Positions 9,043 to 20,021 of a stretch of DNA of 64,000 nt are shown in pieces; within the stretch, counting starts at the first letter, position 1; the number at the start of each line of letters is the position of its first letter. A program made the translations under genes and the position numbers. Source of the stretch: Crenobacter cavernae. Lineage in GTDB: Bacteria > Pseudomonadota > Gammaproteobacteria > Burkholderiales > Chromobacteriaceae. The notes beneath the pieces were generated by a model. That model was not told where the DNA came from, did not search any database, and saw only the letters and a program-made list of their open reading frames with translations. Location: contig NZ_CP031337.1 of NCBI RefSeq assembly GCF_003355495.1, positions 2,423,001-2,487,000 on the forward strand. Reading direction: 5' to 3'.

Positions 9043-9849
9043 ATGCTCAAAACCCGAATCCTGACCGCGCTGGTGCTGTTGCCCTTGATGCTCGCCGCGC
9101 TGTTCGCCTTTCCGCCGGCCGCCTGGGCGGCATTTTGCGCGCTGGTCGTCGGGCTCGCACTGTGGGAATACACGCGCATGGTCGCGATGCCGCGCGCCGT
9201 GCAGATCGTTTATCTCGCCGCGTCGGCGCTCGTGTTCGTCGCTTGCTGGCTAAGCGGCTGGCGCCCGGGGCTGTGGATGCACGGCGTCGCGCTGGCTGTC
9301 TGGCTGATCCTCGCGCCGCTTTGGCTGGCGCGTCGCTGGACGCTGAAAGACGGCTGGCCGGCGCGCGCGCTCGGCTGGGCGCTGATGCTGCCCGCGTGGT
9401 TCGCCTTCCTTGATTGGCGCCCCGACCCGCAGCCGGCGCATGCTTTCGCGCTGCTGGCAGTGATGGGGCTCGTCTGGGTCGCCGACATCGCCGCCTATTT
9501 CTCTGGCAGGGCGTTCGGCCGCCACAAGCTCGCGCCGTCTATCAGCCCCGGCAAGAGCTGGGAGGGCGTGATCGGCGCCTTGGTCGCGGTCACCTTCTAT
9601 ACCTTCTTCGTCGGAAGCCAGGGCTGGCTCGGCCAACCTTGGCCGGTCGCGGCGCTGGTGCCGGTCGCGCTGGCGCTGACCGCGGTCAGCGTGGTCGGCG
9701 ACCTGCTCGAATCGTGGTTCAAGCGCGCGGCCGGCATCAAGGACAGTAGCGCGCTGCTGCCGGGTCACGGCGGCGTGTACGACCGCATCGACAGCCTGAT
9801 TGCGGTGCTGGCGGTGAGCAACGCGCTGCGCGTGCTGGCGGGGGGCTAA
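9043..9849 (+). CDS. cdsA: Phosphatidate cytidylyltransferase
   Basis: 268 aa, with seven to eight hydrophobic segments. The C-terminal SWFKRAAGIKDSSALLPGHG followed by GVYDR matches the CDS signature. Makes CDP-diacylglycerol, the branch point of phospholipid synthesis, in the inner membrane. Starts one base after the uppS stop codon and lies three bases before dxr, so the genes form an operon. Confidence 0.97.
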   Translation: MLKTRILTALVLLPLMLAALFAFPPAAWAAFCALVVGLALWEYTRMVAMPRAVQIVYLAASALVFVACWLSGWRPGLWMHGVALAVWLILAPLWLARRWTLKDGWPARALGWALMLPAWFAFLDWRPDPQPAHAFALLAVMGLVWVADIAAYFSGRAFGRHKLAPSISPGKSWEGVIGALVAVTFYTFFVGSQGWLGQPWPVAALVPVALALTAVSVVGDLLESWFKRAAGIKDSSALLPGHGGVYDRIDSLIAVLAVSNALRVLAGG

Positions 9850-9852
9850 GTC

Positions 9853-11031
9853 ATGAAACCCTTCGGTTTGACCGTCCTCGGCGCGACCGGCAGCATCGGC
9901 GAGAGCACGCTCGACGTCGTCGCGCGCCACCCCGAACGCTACCGCGTCGTCGCGCTCGCCGCGCATCGCCAGTTCGACAAGCTCTTCGAGCAGTGCCGGC
10001 GCTTCCGCCCGTGCTACGCGGTGTTGGCCGATGCCGCCGATGCCGAACGCCTCGAGAAAACCTTGCGTGCCGAAGACATCGCGACGACGGTGCTGTCCGG
10101 CCCGGACGCGCTGGTCGAGGTCGCGACCTTGGCCGAGGTCGACGGCGTGGTCGCTGCCATCGTCGGTGCGGCCGGCCTGCCGTCGGCGATCGCCGCCGCG
10201 CGCGCCGGCAAGCGCGTGATGCTCGCCAACAAGGAAGCGCTGGTCGTCGCCGGCCGCCTGTTCATGCAGGCGGTGCGCGACGGCGGGGCGACGCTGCTGC
10301 CGATCGACAGCGAGCACAGCGCGATTTTCCAGTCCTTGCCGGCGGGTTTTTCCGGCGACCTCGAATCGGCCGGCGTCGACAAGCTGGTGCTGACCGCGTC
10401 GGGCGGCCCGTTCCGCACCTGGCCGGCCGAAAGCTTGGCCGAGGCCACGCCGGACGACGCGTGCCGTCACCCGAACTGGGTGATGGGGCGCAAGATCTCG
10501 GTCGACTCGGCCAGCCTGATGAACAAGGGCCTCGAGGTGATCGAGGCGCACTGGCTGTTCAACGCGCCGCCGTCGCGCATCGAGGTGCTGGTGCACCCGC
10601 AGAGCGTGATCCACTCGATGGTGCAGTACCGTGACGGGTCCATCGTCGCGCAGCTCGGTTCGCCCGACATGCGCACGCCGATCGCGTACGCGCTGTCGTG
10701 GCCCGAGCGCATCGCCGCCGGCGTCGCGCCACTCGACTTTGCCAAGCTGTCTTCGTTGACCTTCGAAGCGCCCGACCTCGCGCGCTTCCCCTGTCTGAGA
10801 CTCGCGTTCTCGGCGCTGGAGGCGGGCGGCGATGCGCCGGCGGTGCTCAACGCCGCCAACGAGGTGGCGGTGGCTGCCTTCCTTGCCGGCCGCGCACGCT
10901 TTGCCGATATCCCGCGTCTGGTCGACGGCGCCTTGTCGGCGCTCGACCTGGCCGCCAGCCTTGACCTCGATTCCCTCCTTCACAAGGATGCCGCCACCCG
11001 TCGCTGGGTGGAACAGCAACTACCGTCATGA
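9853..11031 (+). CDS. dxr: 1-deoxy-D-xylulose 5-phosphate reductoisomerase
   Basis: 392 aa. NADPH-binding [18 protein letters not shown] at the N-terminus, [13 protein letters not shown] metal/substrate-binding motif, and [20 protein letters not shown] active-site region. Second step of the MEP isoprenoid pathway, which supplies the prenyl units used by UppS next door. The stop overlaps the rseP start (ATGA). Confidence 0.98.
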   Translation: MKPFGLTVLGATGSIGESTLDVVARHPERYRVVALAAHRQFDKLFEQCRRFRPCYAVLADAADAERLEKTLRAEDIATTVLSGPDALVEVATLAEVDGVVAAIVGAAGLPSAIAAARAGKRVMLANKEALVVAGRLFMQAVRDGGATLLPIDSEHSAIFQSLPAGFSGDLESAGVDKLVLTASGGPFRTWPAESLAEATPDDACRHPNWVMGRKISVDSASLMNKGLEVIEAHWLFNAPPSRIEVLVHPQSVIHSMVQYRDGSIVAQLGSPDMRTPIAYALSWPERIAAGVAPLDFAKLSSLTFEAPDLARFPCLRLAFSALEAGGDAPAVLNAANEVAVAAFLAGRARFADIPRLVDGALSALDLAASLDLDSLLHKDAATRRWVEQQLPS

Positions 11032-12371
11032 CCACACTCCTTGCCTTCCTGGTGGCGATCGGCCTCTTGGTGACCTTCCACGAGCTCGGTCACTATTGGG
11101 TGGCGAAGCTCTCGGGCGTCAAGGTGCTGCGTTTCTCGATTGGCTTCGGCCGGCCGCTCGTCACGTGGCGGCGCGGTGAGACCGAATGGACCTTGTGCCC
11201 GATCCCGCTCGGCGGCTACGTGCGCATGCTCGACGAGCGTGAAGGCCCGGTCGACGCGGCCGATCTGCCGCGCGCGTTCAACAATCAATCCGTCTACAAG
11301 CGCATCGCCATCGTCGCGGCGGGCCCGATCGCCAATCTGGTGCTGGCCGTGCTGCTCTATTGGGTGGTGCTGGCGCAGGGCCAGGAACTGATAAGGCCGT
11401 GGGTAGGCAGCGTGACGCCGCAGTCGACCGCCGCCGTTGCCGGGTTTAAGTCGGGCGACCGGGTAGAGAGCGTCGACGGCAAGGCGGTCGATAGCTGGCA
11501 GGGTCTGCGTCTCGCTTTGCTGGAGGGGCTTGCCGGCGCAGACAAGGTGACGGTAGAGGTCAAGGCCGAGAACGGTGCGGCCGCGCGCCGTGTGCTCGAC
11601 GTGTCGCGCCTTCCCGAAGAGGAGCGCGAGCGGGTGTTGAACGGGCAGATCGGCCTGTCGCCGATCCGCGTGCTGCCGGTGATCGGCGGCATCGAGCCGG
11701 CTTCGGCGGCCGAGCGCGCCGGCCTCAAGGTCGGCGACAAGCTCGTCGCCGCAGACGGGCAGGCGGTCAAGGGCTGGGAAGGCTGGGTCGTGACCGTGCA
11801 CAACAGCCCCGGCCGCGAGATCGTGCTTTCTGTCGAGCGCGCAGGCAAGCCGCTGAAACTGACCGTGCGGCCCGATTCGCGGCGCTCGGGCGACGGCTTC
11901 GTCGGCCGCATCGGCGCAGCGCCGACGCCCGACCCGGCGTGGCGCAAGGCGGTAAGCGATGTGCGCGATCTGTCGATCGGGCAGGCGGCCCTGGCCGCCG
12001 TATCCAAAACCTGGGAAACCGCGTCGACGAGCTTGAAACTGCTCGGCTGGATGGTGGTCGGCAACGTGTCGTGGGGCAATATCAGCGGACCGCTGACGAT
12101 CGCCAGCGTGGCGGGGCAGACCGCCGAGCAGGGGTGGGACGCGTACCTGGAATTTCTGGCGCTGATCAGCGTCAGCATCGGCATCCTGAATCTGCTGCCG
12201 ATACCCGTGCTGGATGGCGGGCACTTAATGTATTATGTGGCGGAACTGATTAAGGGGAAACCGGTGAGCGAGCGCGCTCAGCTCGTCGGTCAGAAAATCG
12301 GTCTGTTGCTTCTGGGCGCACTGATGATATTCGCGCTGTTCAATGACCTAAGCCGCCTGTTTGGGGGTTAA
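11028..12371 (+). CDS. rseP: Intramembrane site-2 zinc protease RseP
   Basis: 447 aa. HELGH at residues 18-22 in the first membrane segment is the zinc-binding site and [14 protein letters not shown] near the C-terminus is the second catalytic segment. Two central PDZ domains ([16 protein letters not shown] and [16 protein letters not shown]). Family role: cleaves anti-sigma factor RseA after DegS in the envelope stress response. Usual position between dxr and bamA. Confidence 0.97.
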   Translation: MTTLLAFLVAIGLLVTFHELGHYWVAKLSGVKVLRFSIGFGRPLVTWRRGETEWTLCPIPLGGYVRMLDEREGPVDAADLPRAFNNQSVYKRIAIVAAGPIANLVLAVLLYWVVLAQGQELIRPWVGSVTPQSTAAVAGFKSGDRVESVDGKAVDSWQGLRLALLEGLAGADKVTVEVKAENGAAARRVLDVSRLPEEERERVLNGQIGLSPIRVLPVIGGIEPASAAERAGLKVGDKLVAADGQAVKGWEGWVVTVHNSPGREIVLSVERAGKPLKLTVRPDSRRSGDGFVGRIGAAPTPDPAWRKAVSDVRDLSIGQAALAAVSKTWETASTSLKLLGWMVVGNVSWGNISGPLTIASVAGQTAEQGWDAYLEFLALISVSIGILNLLPIPVLDGGHLMYYVAELIKGKPVSERAQLVGQKIGLLLLGALMIFALFNDLSRLFGG

Positions 12372-12379
12372 GCAATCTC

Positions 12380-14665
12380 ATGAGAATGAAACTCGTTGCG
12401 GCAGCCATTCTTGGTCTGTCGACGTCCGCCGCTTGGGCGCTCGAACCTTTTGTGATCAAGGACATCCGCGTAGAGGGACTGCAAAGGACCGAACCGGGCA
12501 CCGTCTTCAACTACCTGCCAATCAAGGCCGGCGACACCTTCACCGACGACAAGGCGCAAGAGGCGATCAAGGCGCTGTTCGCGACCGGCTTCTTCGACGA
12601 CGTGCGCGTCGAGGCCGAGAACAATGTGGTGGTACTGGCCGTGGTCGAACGGCCGGTGATCGCCCAGCTGACGATCAGCGGCTCGAAGGAATTCGACAAG
12701 GAACAGATCAAGAAGTCATTGAAGAACAACGGCTTTTCCGAGTCCCGCGTCTTCGATCAGGCTTTGCTCGACCAGGCGGTCCAGGCGCTCAAGCGCGAAT
12801 ATTTCAGCCGAGGCAAGTACTCGGTCGCGATCACGCCGACCGTGACCCGGCTCGAGCGCAACCGCGTCGCCGTCACGCTCGACATCGCCGAAGGCGTGAC
12901 CGCCAAGATCAAGGATATTCACATCGTCGGCGCCAAGGCGTTCAAGGAGGACGACCTCCGCGACCTGTTCTCGCTGACCACTGGTGGCTGGTTCTCGTGG
13001 ATCACCAAGGACGACCAGTACTCCAAGCAGAAGCTCTCGGCCGACCTCGAGAAGTTGCGCGCGTTCTACCAGAACCAGGGCTACCTCGAGTTCAGCATCG
13101 AGTCGACCCAGGTGTCGATGAGCGCCGACAAGGAGGCCATCTACCTGACGGTGAATGTCAACGAGGGCAAGCGCTACACCGTGTCCGACATCAAGTTCGC
13201 CGGCGACCTGAAGGTGCCGGAGGACGAGCTCTCCAAGCTGTTGAAGGTCAAGCAGGGCGACGTGTTCAGCCGTGAACTCGTCAACGAGTCGGTGACCGCG
13301 ATCAGCGAGCGCCTCGGCAACGACGGCTACGCCTTCGCCAACGTCAACGTAGTGCCGGACATCGACCGCGAGAAGGAAACCGTTGCCTTCACGCTGTTCG
13401 TCGACCCGGGTCGCAAGACCTACGTGCGCCGCGTGAACATCACCGGCAACAACAAGACGCGCGACGAGGTGATCCGCCGCGAGATGCGCCAGCTCGAGGG
13501 GGCACCGTACGCCAGCGACAAGATCAAGCGCAGCAAGGACAGGACCGAGCTGCTCGGTTACTTCGAGCAGGTGAACATCGAGACGCCGGCGGTGCCCGAT
13601 ACGCCCGACCAGGTCGACGTCAACGTCAACGTCAAGGAGCGGCCGACCGGCAGCGTCTCGGCCGGCGTCGGCTTCGTGCAGGGCGAGGGTCTGCAACTGT
13701 CGGCCAACGTGTCGCAGAGCAATATCTTCGGCTCGGGCAAGTCGATGTCGGTCGGCTTCTCGAACGGCAAGGTGAACAAGTTCGCCAACATCTCGTTCAC
13801 CGACCCGTACTTCACGCCGGACGGGGTCAGCCTGGGCTACGACCTCTACCTGCGCGACTACCGTCCTGACGAGATCGACCAGAGCCAGTACCGGACCAAG
13901 ACCACCGGCTTTTCGGTGCGCAGCGGCGTGCCGGTCACCGAGTTCGACCGCATCAACTTCAGCCTCGGCGTCGAAAACACCAAGATCACGACCTTCACGA
14001 ACAGCCCACAGCGCTATCTCGACTTCGTGAACCAGTACGGCAGCAACAACAACACGCTGCTCGGCACGGTGGGCTGGGCGCGCGACACCCGCGACAGCGC
14101 GCTGTGGCCGACCCGCGGCGGTGTACTCAAGGCCAACGCCGATTCCGGCCTGCCGGGCGGCGACATCGAGTACTACCGCCTGACCGGCCAGGCGACCGGG
14201 TTCTTCCCGCTTTCGAAGACCTTCACGCTGATGCTCAACGGCGAGGTCGGCTATGCCGACGGTTACGGCAAGACCTCGCGCCTGCCGTTCTTCCAGAACT
14301 TCTATCTGGGCGGCATCGGTTCGGTGCGCGGCTACGACACTGGCAGCATCGGTCCGAAGGCCAGCAACGGCGACTACCTCGGCGGTACGCGCAAGATCGT
14401 CGCCAATGCCGAACTGTTGTTCCCGTTCCCGGGCATGAAGGACAACAAGTCGGTCCGCACCAGCTTGTTCTTCGACGCGGGCAGCTTGTGGGACGACAAG
14501 GAGTCCGGCAGCTCGGTAAGCGATGCCTTGCGTTACTCTGCCGGTGCGGCCGTCACCTGGCTGTCGCCGGTCGGTCCGATGAAATTCAGCTACGCCCGCC
14601 CGATTCGCAAGAAAGAGGGCGATAAGGCGCAGAGCTTCCAGTTCCAGCTGGGCACCGTGTTCTAA
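12380..14665 (+). CDS. bamA: Outer-membrane protein assembly factor BamA
   Basis: 761 aa. Signal peptide ending in WALA, five POTRA domains over roughly residues 22-420 (the first begins FVIKDIRVEGLQRTEPGTVF), then a 16-strand barrel with FYLGGIGSVRGYD and a terminal FQLGTVF ending in Phe. Central subunit of the machinery that folds outer-membrane proteins. Located in the conserved rseP-bamA-skp-lpxD order. Confidence 0.98.
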   Translation: MRMKLVAAAILGLSTSAAWALEPFVIKDIRVEGLQRTEPGTVFNYLPIKAGDTFTDDKAQEAIKALFATGFFDDVRVEAENNVVVLAVVERPVIAQLTISGSKEFDKEQIKKSLKNNGFSESRVFDQALLDQAVQALKREYFSRGKYSVAITPTVTRLERNRVAVTLDIAEGVTAKIKDIHIVGAKAFKEDDLRDLFSLTTGGWFSWITKDDQYSKQKLSADLEKLRAFYQNQGYLEFSIESTQVSMSADKEAIYLTVNVNEGKRYTVSDIKFAGDLKVPEDELSKLLKVKQGDVFSRELVNESVTAISERLGNDGYAFANVNVVPDIDREKETVAFTLFVDPGRKTYVRRVNITGNNKTRDEVIRREMRQLEGAPYASDKIKRSKDRTELLGYFEQVNIETPAVPDTPDQVDVNVNVKERPTGSVSAGVGFVQGEGLQLSANVSQSNIFGSGKSMSVGFSNGKVNKFANISFTDPYFTPDGVSLGYDLYLRDYRPDEIDQSQYRTKTTGFSVRSGVPVTEFDRINFSLGVENTKITTFTNSPQRYLDFVNQYGSNNNTLLGTVGWARDTRDSALWPTRGGVLKANADSGLPGGDIEYYRLTGQATGFFPLSKTFTLMLNGEVGYADGYGKTSRLPFFQNFYLGGIGSVRGYDTGSIGPKASNGDYLGGTRKIVANAELLFPFPGMKDNKSVRTSLFFDAGSLWDDKESGSSVSDALRYSAGAAVTWLSPVGPMKFSYARPIRKKEGDKAQSFQFQLGTVF

Positions 14666-14675
14666 GGAGCGAGTC

Positions 14676-15161
14676 ATGAAAGCGCTGATCAGTATCGCGC
14701 TGGCGGCGGGGCTGCTGGCGCCGGCGGCGGGGGCCGCCGACCTGAAGATCGGTTACGTGCAGATCGAACGCATCTACCGTGAGGCGGCGCCGGCAGTGGC
14801 GATCCAGAAAAAGCTCGAGAAGGAATTCGGCGAGCGCCGCACCGAACTCAAGCGCCTGTCCGACCGTGCGAAAGACCTGGAAAACCAGCTGTCGCGCAGC
14901 AGTCTGTCCGACAGGGACCGCAAGCAGGCCGAGCGCGAGTACGCCGGACTCGACCGCGACTACCGCGCGAAGGCACGCGAGTTCTCCGAGGACTTCAACC
15001 AGCGGCGCAACGAGGAGTTTTCCGGTGTGCAGGAACGCGCCAACCGCGCGGTCAAGCAGATCGCCGAGCGCGAGCAGTTCGACATCGTGCTGCAGGACGC
15101 CGTCTACGTCAGCCCGCGCATCGACCTGACCGCCAAGGTGCTCAAGGAACTGGAAAAGTAA
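14676..15161 (+). CDS. skp: Periplasmic chaperone Skp/OmpH
   Basis: 161 aa with a signal peptide (ends AAGAA), then LKIGYVQIERIYREAAPAV, a long charged coiled-coil stretch (about residues 45-125) and a C-terminal strand. Forms a trimeric clamp that holds unfolded outer-membrane proteins for BamA. Starts 10 nt after bamA. A terminator-like hairpin follows. Confidence 0.95.
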   Translation: MKALISIALAAGLLAPAAGAADLKIGYVQIERIYREAAPAVAIQKKLEKEFGERRTELKRLSDRAKDLENQLSRSSLSDRDRKQAEREYAGLDRDYRAKAREFSEDFNQRRNEEFSGVQERANRAVKQIAEREQFDIVLQDAVYVSPRIDLTAKVLKELEK

Positions 15162-15182
15162 GCGCAACCCTAAGCCCGGAGA

Positions 15183-15210
15183 AGCCGGCCTGAGGTCGGC
15201 TTTCATTTTT
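15183..15210 (+). terminator. Hairpin terminator after skp
   Basis: AGCCGGCC, loop TGA, GGTCGGCT (one G-T pair), then TTCATTTTT. It overlaps the region just before the lpxD start, so it is probably an attenuator rather than a full stop. Confidence 0.65.
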
Positions 15211-15211
15211 G

Positions 15212-16261
15212 ATGAACTGGAAACTATCAGACATCGTCGCCCGTCTCGGCGGCGAACTCGTCGGCGCAGACCTCGGCGTCGCGCGCGTCGCGCCGCTCGA
15301 GAGCGCCGGTGCCGACGACATCAGCTTTGTCGCGAGCGCCAAGTACCGCAAGCAGCTCGACGTCTCTGACGCCGGCGCGCTGATCGTGCCGGCGACGTTG
15401 GCCGAGGCCGCGTCGGCGGGCGGGCGATCGCTGATCGTCACCGCCGACCCCTATCTCTATTTCGCCCGTCTGTCGCAGCTCTTCTACCCGGCGCCGGTGC
15501 CGGTCGCCGGTGTACACCCGGCGGCCACGTTGGCCGAGGGGGTGGACGTCGCCGCGACGAGCGAGATCGGCGCGCGCGTCGTGCTCGGCAGGAATGTGAG
15601 AGTCGGCGAGCGCTGCCGGCTGTTGCCGGGCGTGGTGGTCGGCGACGACACGGTGATCGGCGACGACGTCACCCTTTACCCGAACGTGACGATCTACCAC
15701 GACTGCCGCATCGGCTCGCGCGTGACGATCCATTCGGGCGCGGTGATCGGCGCCGACGGCTTCGGCTTCGCGCCGAGTCGCGACGGCTGGGTGAAGATCC
15801 CGCAGGTCGGCCGGGTCGTGATCGGCGACGACGTCGAGATCGGCGCGAACACGACGATAGACCGCGGCGCGATCGACGACACGGTGATCGGGCAGGGCGT
15901 CATCATCGACAACCTGGTGCAGATCGCGCACAACGTCGAGGTTGGCACGCGTACCGCGATCGCCGGCTGCGCCGGCATCGCCGGCAGCACCAAGATCGGC
16001 GCCAACGTCGTGATCGGCGGCGCGGTGATGATGGTCGGCCACATCATGATCGCCGATGGCACCTTCATCGGCGGCGGCACCCTGGTCAACAAGTCGCTGA
16101 AGACCGCCGACAACTATTCTTCGTCCTACCCCCTGTCGACGTACAAGGAGTGGGTGTCGAACGCAGTCCATTTGCGCCACCTGGACGGGCTCGCGAAGCG
16201 CGTGAAGTCGCTCGAGCGCCAGCTGGCGGCACAACAAAACAAAGAGGATTCAGAAAAATGA
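15212..16261 (+). CDS. lpxD: UDP-3-O-acylglucosamine N-acyltransferase
   Basis: 349 aa from the ATG at 15212; a TTG immediately before it is also possible. N-terminal uridine-binding domain ([20 protein letters not shown]) followed by hexapeptide repeats of a left-handed beta-helix ([20 protein letters not shown]) and a C-terminal helix. Third step of lipid A synthesis. The stop overlaps the fabZ start. Confidence 0.96.
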   Translation: MNWKLSDIVARLGGELVGADLGVARVAPLESAGADDISFVASAKYRKQLDVSDAGALIVPATLAEAASAGGRSLIVTADPYLYFARLSQLFYPAPVPVAGVHPAATLAEGVDVAATSEIGARVVLGRNVRVGERCRLLPGVVVGDDTVIGDDVTLYPNVTIYHDCRIGSRVTIHSGAVIGADGFGFAPSRDGWVKIPQVGRVVIGDDVEIGANTTIDRGAIDDTVIGQGVIIDNLVQIAHNVEVGTRTAIAGCAGIAGSTKIGANVVIGGAVMMVGHIMIADGTFIGGGTLVNKSLKTADNYSSSYPLSTYKEWVSNAVHLRHLDGLAKRVKSLERQLAAQQNKEDSEK

Positions 16262-16707
16262 GTGAAGCCGTCAGCATCGACGTGCGCGAAATCATGCGCT
16301 GCCTGCCACACCGTTACCCCTTCCTGCTGGTCGACAAGGTGACCGAGTTCGAGGCGAACGTGCGCGTGAAGGCGATCAAGAACGTGACGATCAACGAACC
16401 GTTCTTCATGGGCCACTTCGACGGCTACCCGGTGATGCCGGGCGTGCTGATCATCGAGGCGCTGGCGCAGGCGGCCGGCATCCTGTCGATCAAGAGCGTC
16501 GGCGAGCGCCCGGAGAACGAACTCTACTTCTTCGTCGGCATCGACAACGCGCGCTTCAAGCGCCAGGTGGTGCCGGGCGACCAGCTGACGCTGGAAGTCG
16601 AGCAGGTCGCGGTGAAGCGCGGCATCGCCAAGTACAACGCGCGCGCGCTGGTCGACGGCCAGGTCGCGTGTGAAGCCCAGATCATGTGCGCCAAACGCGA
16701 GGTGTGA
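16258..16707 (+). CDS. fabZ: 3-hydroxyacyl-ACP dehydratase FabZ
   Basis: 149 aa. [13 protein letters not shown] contains the catalytic His and [19 protein letters not shown] the catalytic Glu on the central hot-dog helix. The ATG at 16258 overlaps the lpxD stop (ATGA), so a longer upstream frame was rejected. Supplies acyl chains at the branch between membrane lipid and lipid A. Confidence 0.97.
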   Translation: MSEAVSIDVREIMRCLPHRYPFLLVDKVTEFEANVRVKAIKNVTINEPFFMGHFDGYPVMPGVLIIEALAQAAGILSIKSVGERPENELYFFVGIDNARFKRQVVPGDQLTLEVEQVAVKRGIAKYNARALVDGQVACEAQIMCAKREV

Positions 16708-16708
16708 G

Positions 16709-17482
16709 ATGGCGATTCATCCGACCGCAATCGTAGACCCGAAGGCCCAGATTGCGCCCGACGTAGAGATCGGCGCGTACAGCATCGTCGGCCCTGACGT
16801 GACCATCGATTCGGGCAGCTGGATCGGCCCGCACGTCGTCGTCGAGGGCCATACGGCTATCGGCAAGAACAACCGCGTGTTCCAGTTCTGCTCGCTGGGC
16901 GCCGCACCGCAGGACAAGAAGTACGCCGGCGAGCCGACGCGGCTCGAGATCGGCGACAACAACACGATCCGCGAATTCTGCACCTTCAATGTCGGCACCG
17001 CGCAGGACGTCGGCGTCACCCGCATGGGCGACGACAACTGGGTGATGGCCTACGTGCACATGGCGCACGACTGCCAGGTCGGCAACCACACCATCTTCGC
17101 GAACAACGCGACCTTGGCGGGCCACGTCCACGTCGGCGACTGGGTGATCCTCGGCGGCTTCACCAGCGTGCACCAGTTCACCGTGATCGGCGAGCACGCG
17201 ATGACCGCGTTCTCGAGCGCGGTCGCCCAGGACGTGCCGCCGTTCGTGATGGCGGCGGGCAACCGCGCCAAGCCGGCCGGCATCAACGCCGAAGGCCTGA
17301 AGCGCCGCGGCTTCAGCCCGGAGGCGATCCGCGCGATCAAGAGCGCGTACAAGACGATCTACCGCCAGGGCCTCGCCTACGACGACGCGCGCAGCCAGAT
17401 CGAGGCCGAGGCGCTGAAGGTACCCGAACTGGCGCCGTTCACGCGCTTCTTCGCGCTGTCCGAGCGCGGCATCATCCGTTAA
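16709..17482 (+). CDS. lpxA: UDP-N-acetylglucosamine O-acyltransferase
   Basis: 257 aa. Starts [20 protein letters not shown] with hexapeptide repeats throughout; [13 protein letters not shown] holds the catalytic His. C-terminal helical domain from about residue 190 ([20 protein letters not shown]). First step of lipid A synthesis. Begins two bases after the fabZ stop. Confidence 0.97.
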   Translation: MAIHPTAIVDPKAQIAPDVEIGAYSIVGPDVTIDSGSWIGPHVVVEGHTAIGKNNRVFQFCSLGAAPQDKKYAGEPTRLEIGDNNTIREFCTFNVGTAQDVGVTRMGDDNWVMAYVHMAHDCQVGNHTIFANNATLAGHVHVGDWVILGGFTSVHQFTVIGEHAMTAFSSAVAQDVPPFVMAAGNRAKPAGINAEGLKRRGFSPEAIRAIKSAYKTIYRQGLAYDDARSQIEAEALKVPELAPFTRFFALSERGIIR

Positions 17483-17485
17483 GCG

Positions 17486-18655
17486 ATGCCCGAGTCACTG
17501 TTCACCCGAAAGGGGGCGCTCAAGGTGGCACTGGTCGCCGGAGAGGCGTCGGGCGATTTGCTCGGCGCGCACCTGATGGCGGCGATCAAGGCGCGTCACG
17601 GCGACGTCGAATTCGTCGGCATCGGCGGCCCGCGCATGCTCGCGCAAGGCATGCACTCGGTGGTGCCTCAGGAGCGGCTCGCCGTGCGCGGCTACGCCGA
17701 GGTGCTCGGCCGCCTGCCTGAACTCTTGCGTATCCGCGCGAACCTGCGCGACGCGCTGCTGGCCGGGCGTCCCGATGTCTTTGTCGGCATCGACGCGCCC
17801 GACTTCAACCTCGGGCTCGAGAAGGCGCTGAAAAAGAAGGGCGTCCGCACCGTTCATTATGTCAGCCCGTCGGTGTGGGCGTGGCGGCCCGAGCGCGTCG
17901 GCAAGATCGGCGACGCGGCCGACCGCGTGCTGTGCCTGTTCCCGATGGAGCCGCCGCTGTATGAGAAAGTCGGCGTGCCGGTGACCTTCGTCGGCCATCC
18001 GCTGGCCAGCGAGATCCCGCTCTCGCCCGACAGCGCGGCGATGCGCGAGCAGCTCGGCCTGCCGGTGCACGCCCCGGTTTTCGCGCTGCTGCCGGGTAGT
18101 CGCGTCAGCGAGATCGACTACATGGGCGAACTCTTCGTCCAGACCGCGCGGCTGCTGCACGAGCGCTACCCGGACGCGCAGTTCCTGGTGCCGCTGGCGA
18201 CGCGCGCGACGCTCGACGCGTTCGACAAGGTGCTGAGCCGGCTCAAGGCGTGGGACCTGCCGATCCGCAAGCTGTTCGGTCACGCGCAGATGGCGATGAT
18301 CGCCAGCGACGTCGTGCTCGTCAAAAGCGGCACGTCGACGCTCGAAGTCGCGCTGACCAAGAAGCCGATGGTGATCACCTACAAGCTGTCGTGGCTCACC
18401 TACCGGCTCGTGAAGCGCAAGCTGAAGCTGCCGTGGGTCGGCCTGCCGAACATCCTGCTCGGCGACTCGGTCGTGCCCGAACTGTTGCAGTACGACGCGA
18501 CGTCCGAAAGGTTGGCCGAGGCCGTCGCCGCGCTCTACGACGACGAGGGGGCGCGCAAGAAGCTCATCGCGCGCTTCACCGCCTTGCACGAGTCGCTCAA
18601 GCAAGACACCGCCGGCCTTGCCGCCGACGCGGTGCTCGAGGTGGCAGGGTGCTGA
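17486..18655 (+). CDS. lpxB: Lipid-A-disaccharide synthase
   Basis: 389 aa. [18 protein letters not shown] at the N-terminus, [31 protein letters not shown] and [10 protein letters not shown] are LpxB (GT19) signatures. Joins UDP-diacylglucosamine and lipid X on the inner face of the inner membrane. Starts three bases after lpxA; its 3' end overlaps rnhB by 7 nt. Confidence 0.97.
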   Translation: MPESLFTRKGALKVALVAGEASGDLLGAHLMAAIKARHGDVEFVGIGGPRMLAQGMHSVVPQERLAVRGYAEVLGRLPELLRIRANLRDALLAGRPDVFVGIDAPDFNLGLEKALKKKGVRTVHYVSPSVWAWRPERVGKIGDAADRVLCLFPMEPPLYEKVGVPVTFVGHPLASEIPLSPDSAAMREQLGLPVHAPVFALLPGSRVSEIDYMGELFVQTARLLHERYPDAQFLVPLATRATLDAFDKVLSRLKAWDLPIRKLFGHAQMAMIASDVVLVKSGTSTLEVALTKKPMVITYKLSWLTYRLVKRKLKLPWVGLPNILLGDSVVPELLQYDATSERLAEAVAALYDDEGARKKLIARFTALHESLKQDTAGLAADAVLEVAGC

Positions 18656-19233
18656 TCGCCGGCGTCGACGAGGCCGGTCGCGGCCCGCTCGCCGGCGCGG
18701 TGTTCGCCGCCGCGGTGATCCTCGACCCGGCCAAGCCCATTCAGGGTCTGGCCGACTCGAAGAAGCTCAGTGAAAAGCAGCGCGACGCGCTCGCGCCGCA
18801 GATCAAGGAGAGGGCGCTCGCCTGGTGTATCGCCAGCGCCAGCGTCGCCGAGATCGATACGCTCAATATCCTGCAGGCGACGATGCTCGCGATGCGCCGC
18901 GCGGTAGAAGGCTTGGCCGAGGCCCCCTGCGAGGTGCTGATCGACGGCAACCGCGTGCCCAAGGGGCTGGCGATGCCCTCGCGCGCGATCGTCAAGGGCG
19001 ACGCGCTGGAGCCGGCGATCTCGGCGGCGTCCATCCTCGCCAAGACCGCGCGCGACGCCGAGCTGGTCGCGCTCGACGCCGAATATCCGGCCTACGGTTT
19101 CGCGCGTCACAAGGGCTACCCGACCGCCGAACACCTGGCCGCGATCGAGGCGCACGGTGTGCTCGCGGTTCACCGCAAGACCTTCGGGCCGGTCAAGCGC
19201 TGGCTGGCCACGCACCAGGGCGAACTCTTTTAG
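18649..19233 (+). CDS. rnhB: Ribonuclease HII
   Basis: 194 aa with a GTG start at 18649 inside the end of lpxB; upstream codons in the same frame are the antisense-like shadow of lpx[21 protein letters not shown] contains the catalytic Asp-Glu pair, and [12 protein letters not shown] the conserved Ser/Lys region. Removes misincorporated ribonucleotides and primers. The lpxB-rnhB overlap is common in beta- and gammaproteobacteria. Confidence 0.96.
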   Translation: MLIAGVDEAGRGPLAGAVFAAAVILDPAKPIQGLADSKKLSEKQRDALAPQIKERALAWCIASASVAEIDTLNILQATMLAMRRAVEGLAEAPCEVLIDGNRVPKGLAMPSRAIVKGDALEPAISAASILAKTARDAELVALDAEYPAYGFARHKGYPTAEHLAAIEAHGVLAVHRKTFGPVKRWLATHQGELF

Positions 19234-19295
19234 CCTCTTTCCTTGCCCGGACTTCGGGTCGATAGTGGTAAGAAGCCCCCGTGAAGGAGTGTGCC

Positions 19296-19490
19296 ATGAA
19301 CCGCTACTGTATCTGGTTCGTGACCCCGGACGACGACGTGCTGCGCCGGGCCGAAGTGACGCTCAACAACACCATCCATTGCCACGCGGTGCTCGAAGAG
19401 ATCGAGGCGCAGCTGGCGATAGACTGCGGCCTCACCTCGGTGGTCATCATGGATTGGAAGCGGTTCGAGGCGCCGGCCGCGTCGCCCTGA
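19296..19490 (+). CDS. Small hypothetical protein upstream of mobB
   Basis: 64 aa, MNRYCIWFVTPDDDVLRRAE at the start. AAGGAG lies 8 nt before the ATG, so this start is preferred over the GTG at 19281. Predicted to be a small soluble alpha/beta protein with three Cys or His positions (C5, H/C near residue 30, C44) but no clear metal motif. It is 27 nt upstream of mobB on the same strand. No family recognised. Confidence 0.6.
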   Translation: MNRYCIWFVTPDDDVLRRAEVTLNNTIHCHAVLEEIEAQLAIDCGLTSVVIMDWKRFEAPAASP

Positions 19491-19517
19491 ACGGCCAGCC
19501 ACCCGTCAGGAGCGATC

Positions 19518-20021
19518 ATGAAGATACTCGCAGTTTCCGGCTACTCCGGCTGCGGCAAGACCACGCTGATCACGCGGCTGATCCCCCTGCTTAAGGCGGC
19601 CGGGCTGTCGGTCGCGGTGATCAAGCACACCCACCACGACGTCGAGTGGGACGCGCCCGGCAAGGACAGCTACCGGCACCGCGAAGCCGGCGCGCGCCAA
19701 GTGATGCTGGTCACGCCGACGATGCGTTTCTCGGCCGAACCGTTGGCCGAGGCCGACGCGGTGCCGCTGATCGCCCACGTCGCCGCGCTGTCGCCTTGCG
19801 ACCTGGTGCTGGCCGAAGGCTTCAAGCACGAGCCGGTGCCGCGCATCGAGGTGTACGACGCGGCGCTTGGCAAACCCTGGCTCTACCCCGAAGATTCCCG
19901 CGTGCTCGCGCTGGCAAGCGATACGGACCCCGTGACCCATCTGCCGTGCTTCCCGCGCGACGCGAGCGACGACATTGCCCGTTTCATTCTGGATTGGTTC
20001 CACCATGCAAAGCTTTCTTGA
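19518..20021 (+). CDS. mobB: Molybdopterin-guanine dinucleotide biosynthesis adaptor MobB
   Basis: 167 aa. MKILAVSGYSGCGKTTLITR is a P-loop (GYSGCGKTT); VAVIKHTHHDVEWDAPGKDS is the MobB switch region. It binds GTP and helps MobA attach GMP to molybdopterin. Its last 17 nt overlap moeA, so the two are coupled. Confidence 0.93.
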   Translation: MKILAVSGYSGCGKTTLITRLIPLLKAAGLSVAVIKHTHHDVEWDAPGKDSYRHREAGARQVMLVTPTMRFSAEPLAEADAVPLIAHVAALSPCDLVLAEGFKHEPVPRIEVYDAALGKPWLYPEDSRVLALASDTDPVTHLPCFPRDASDDIARFILDWFHHAKLS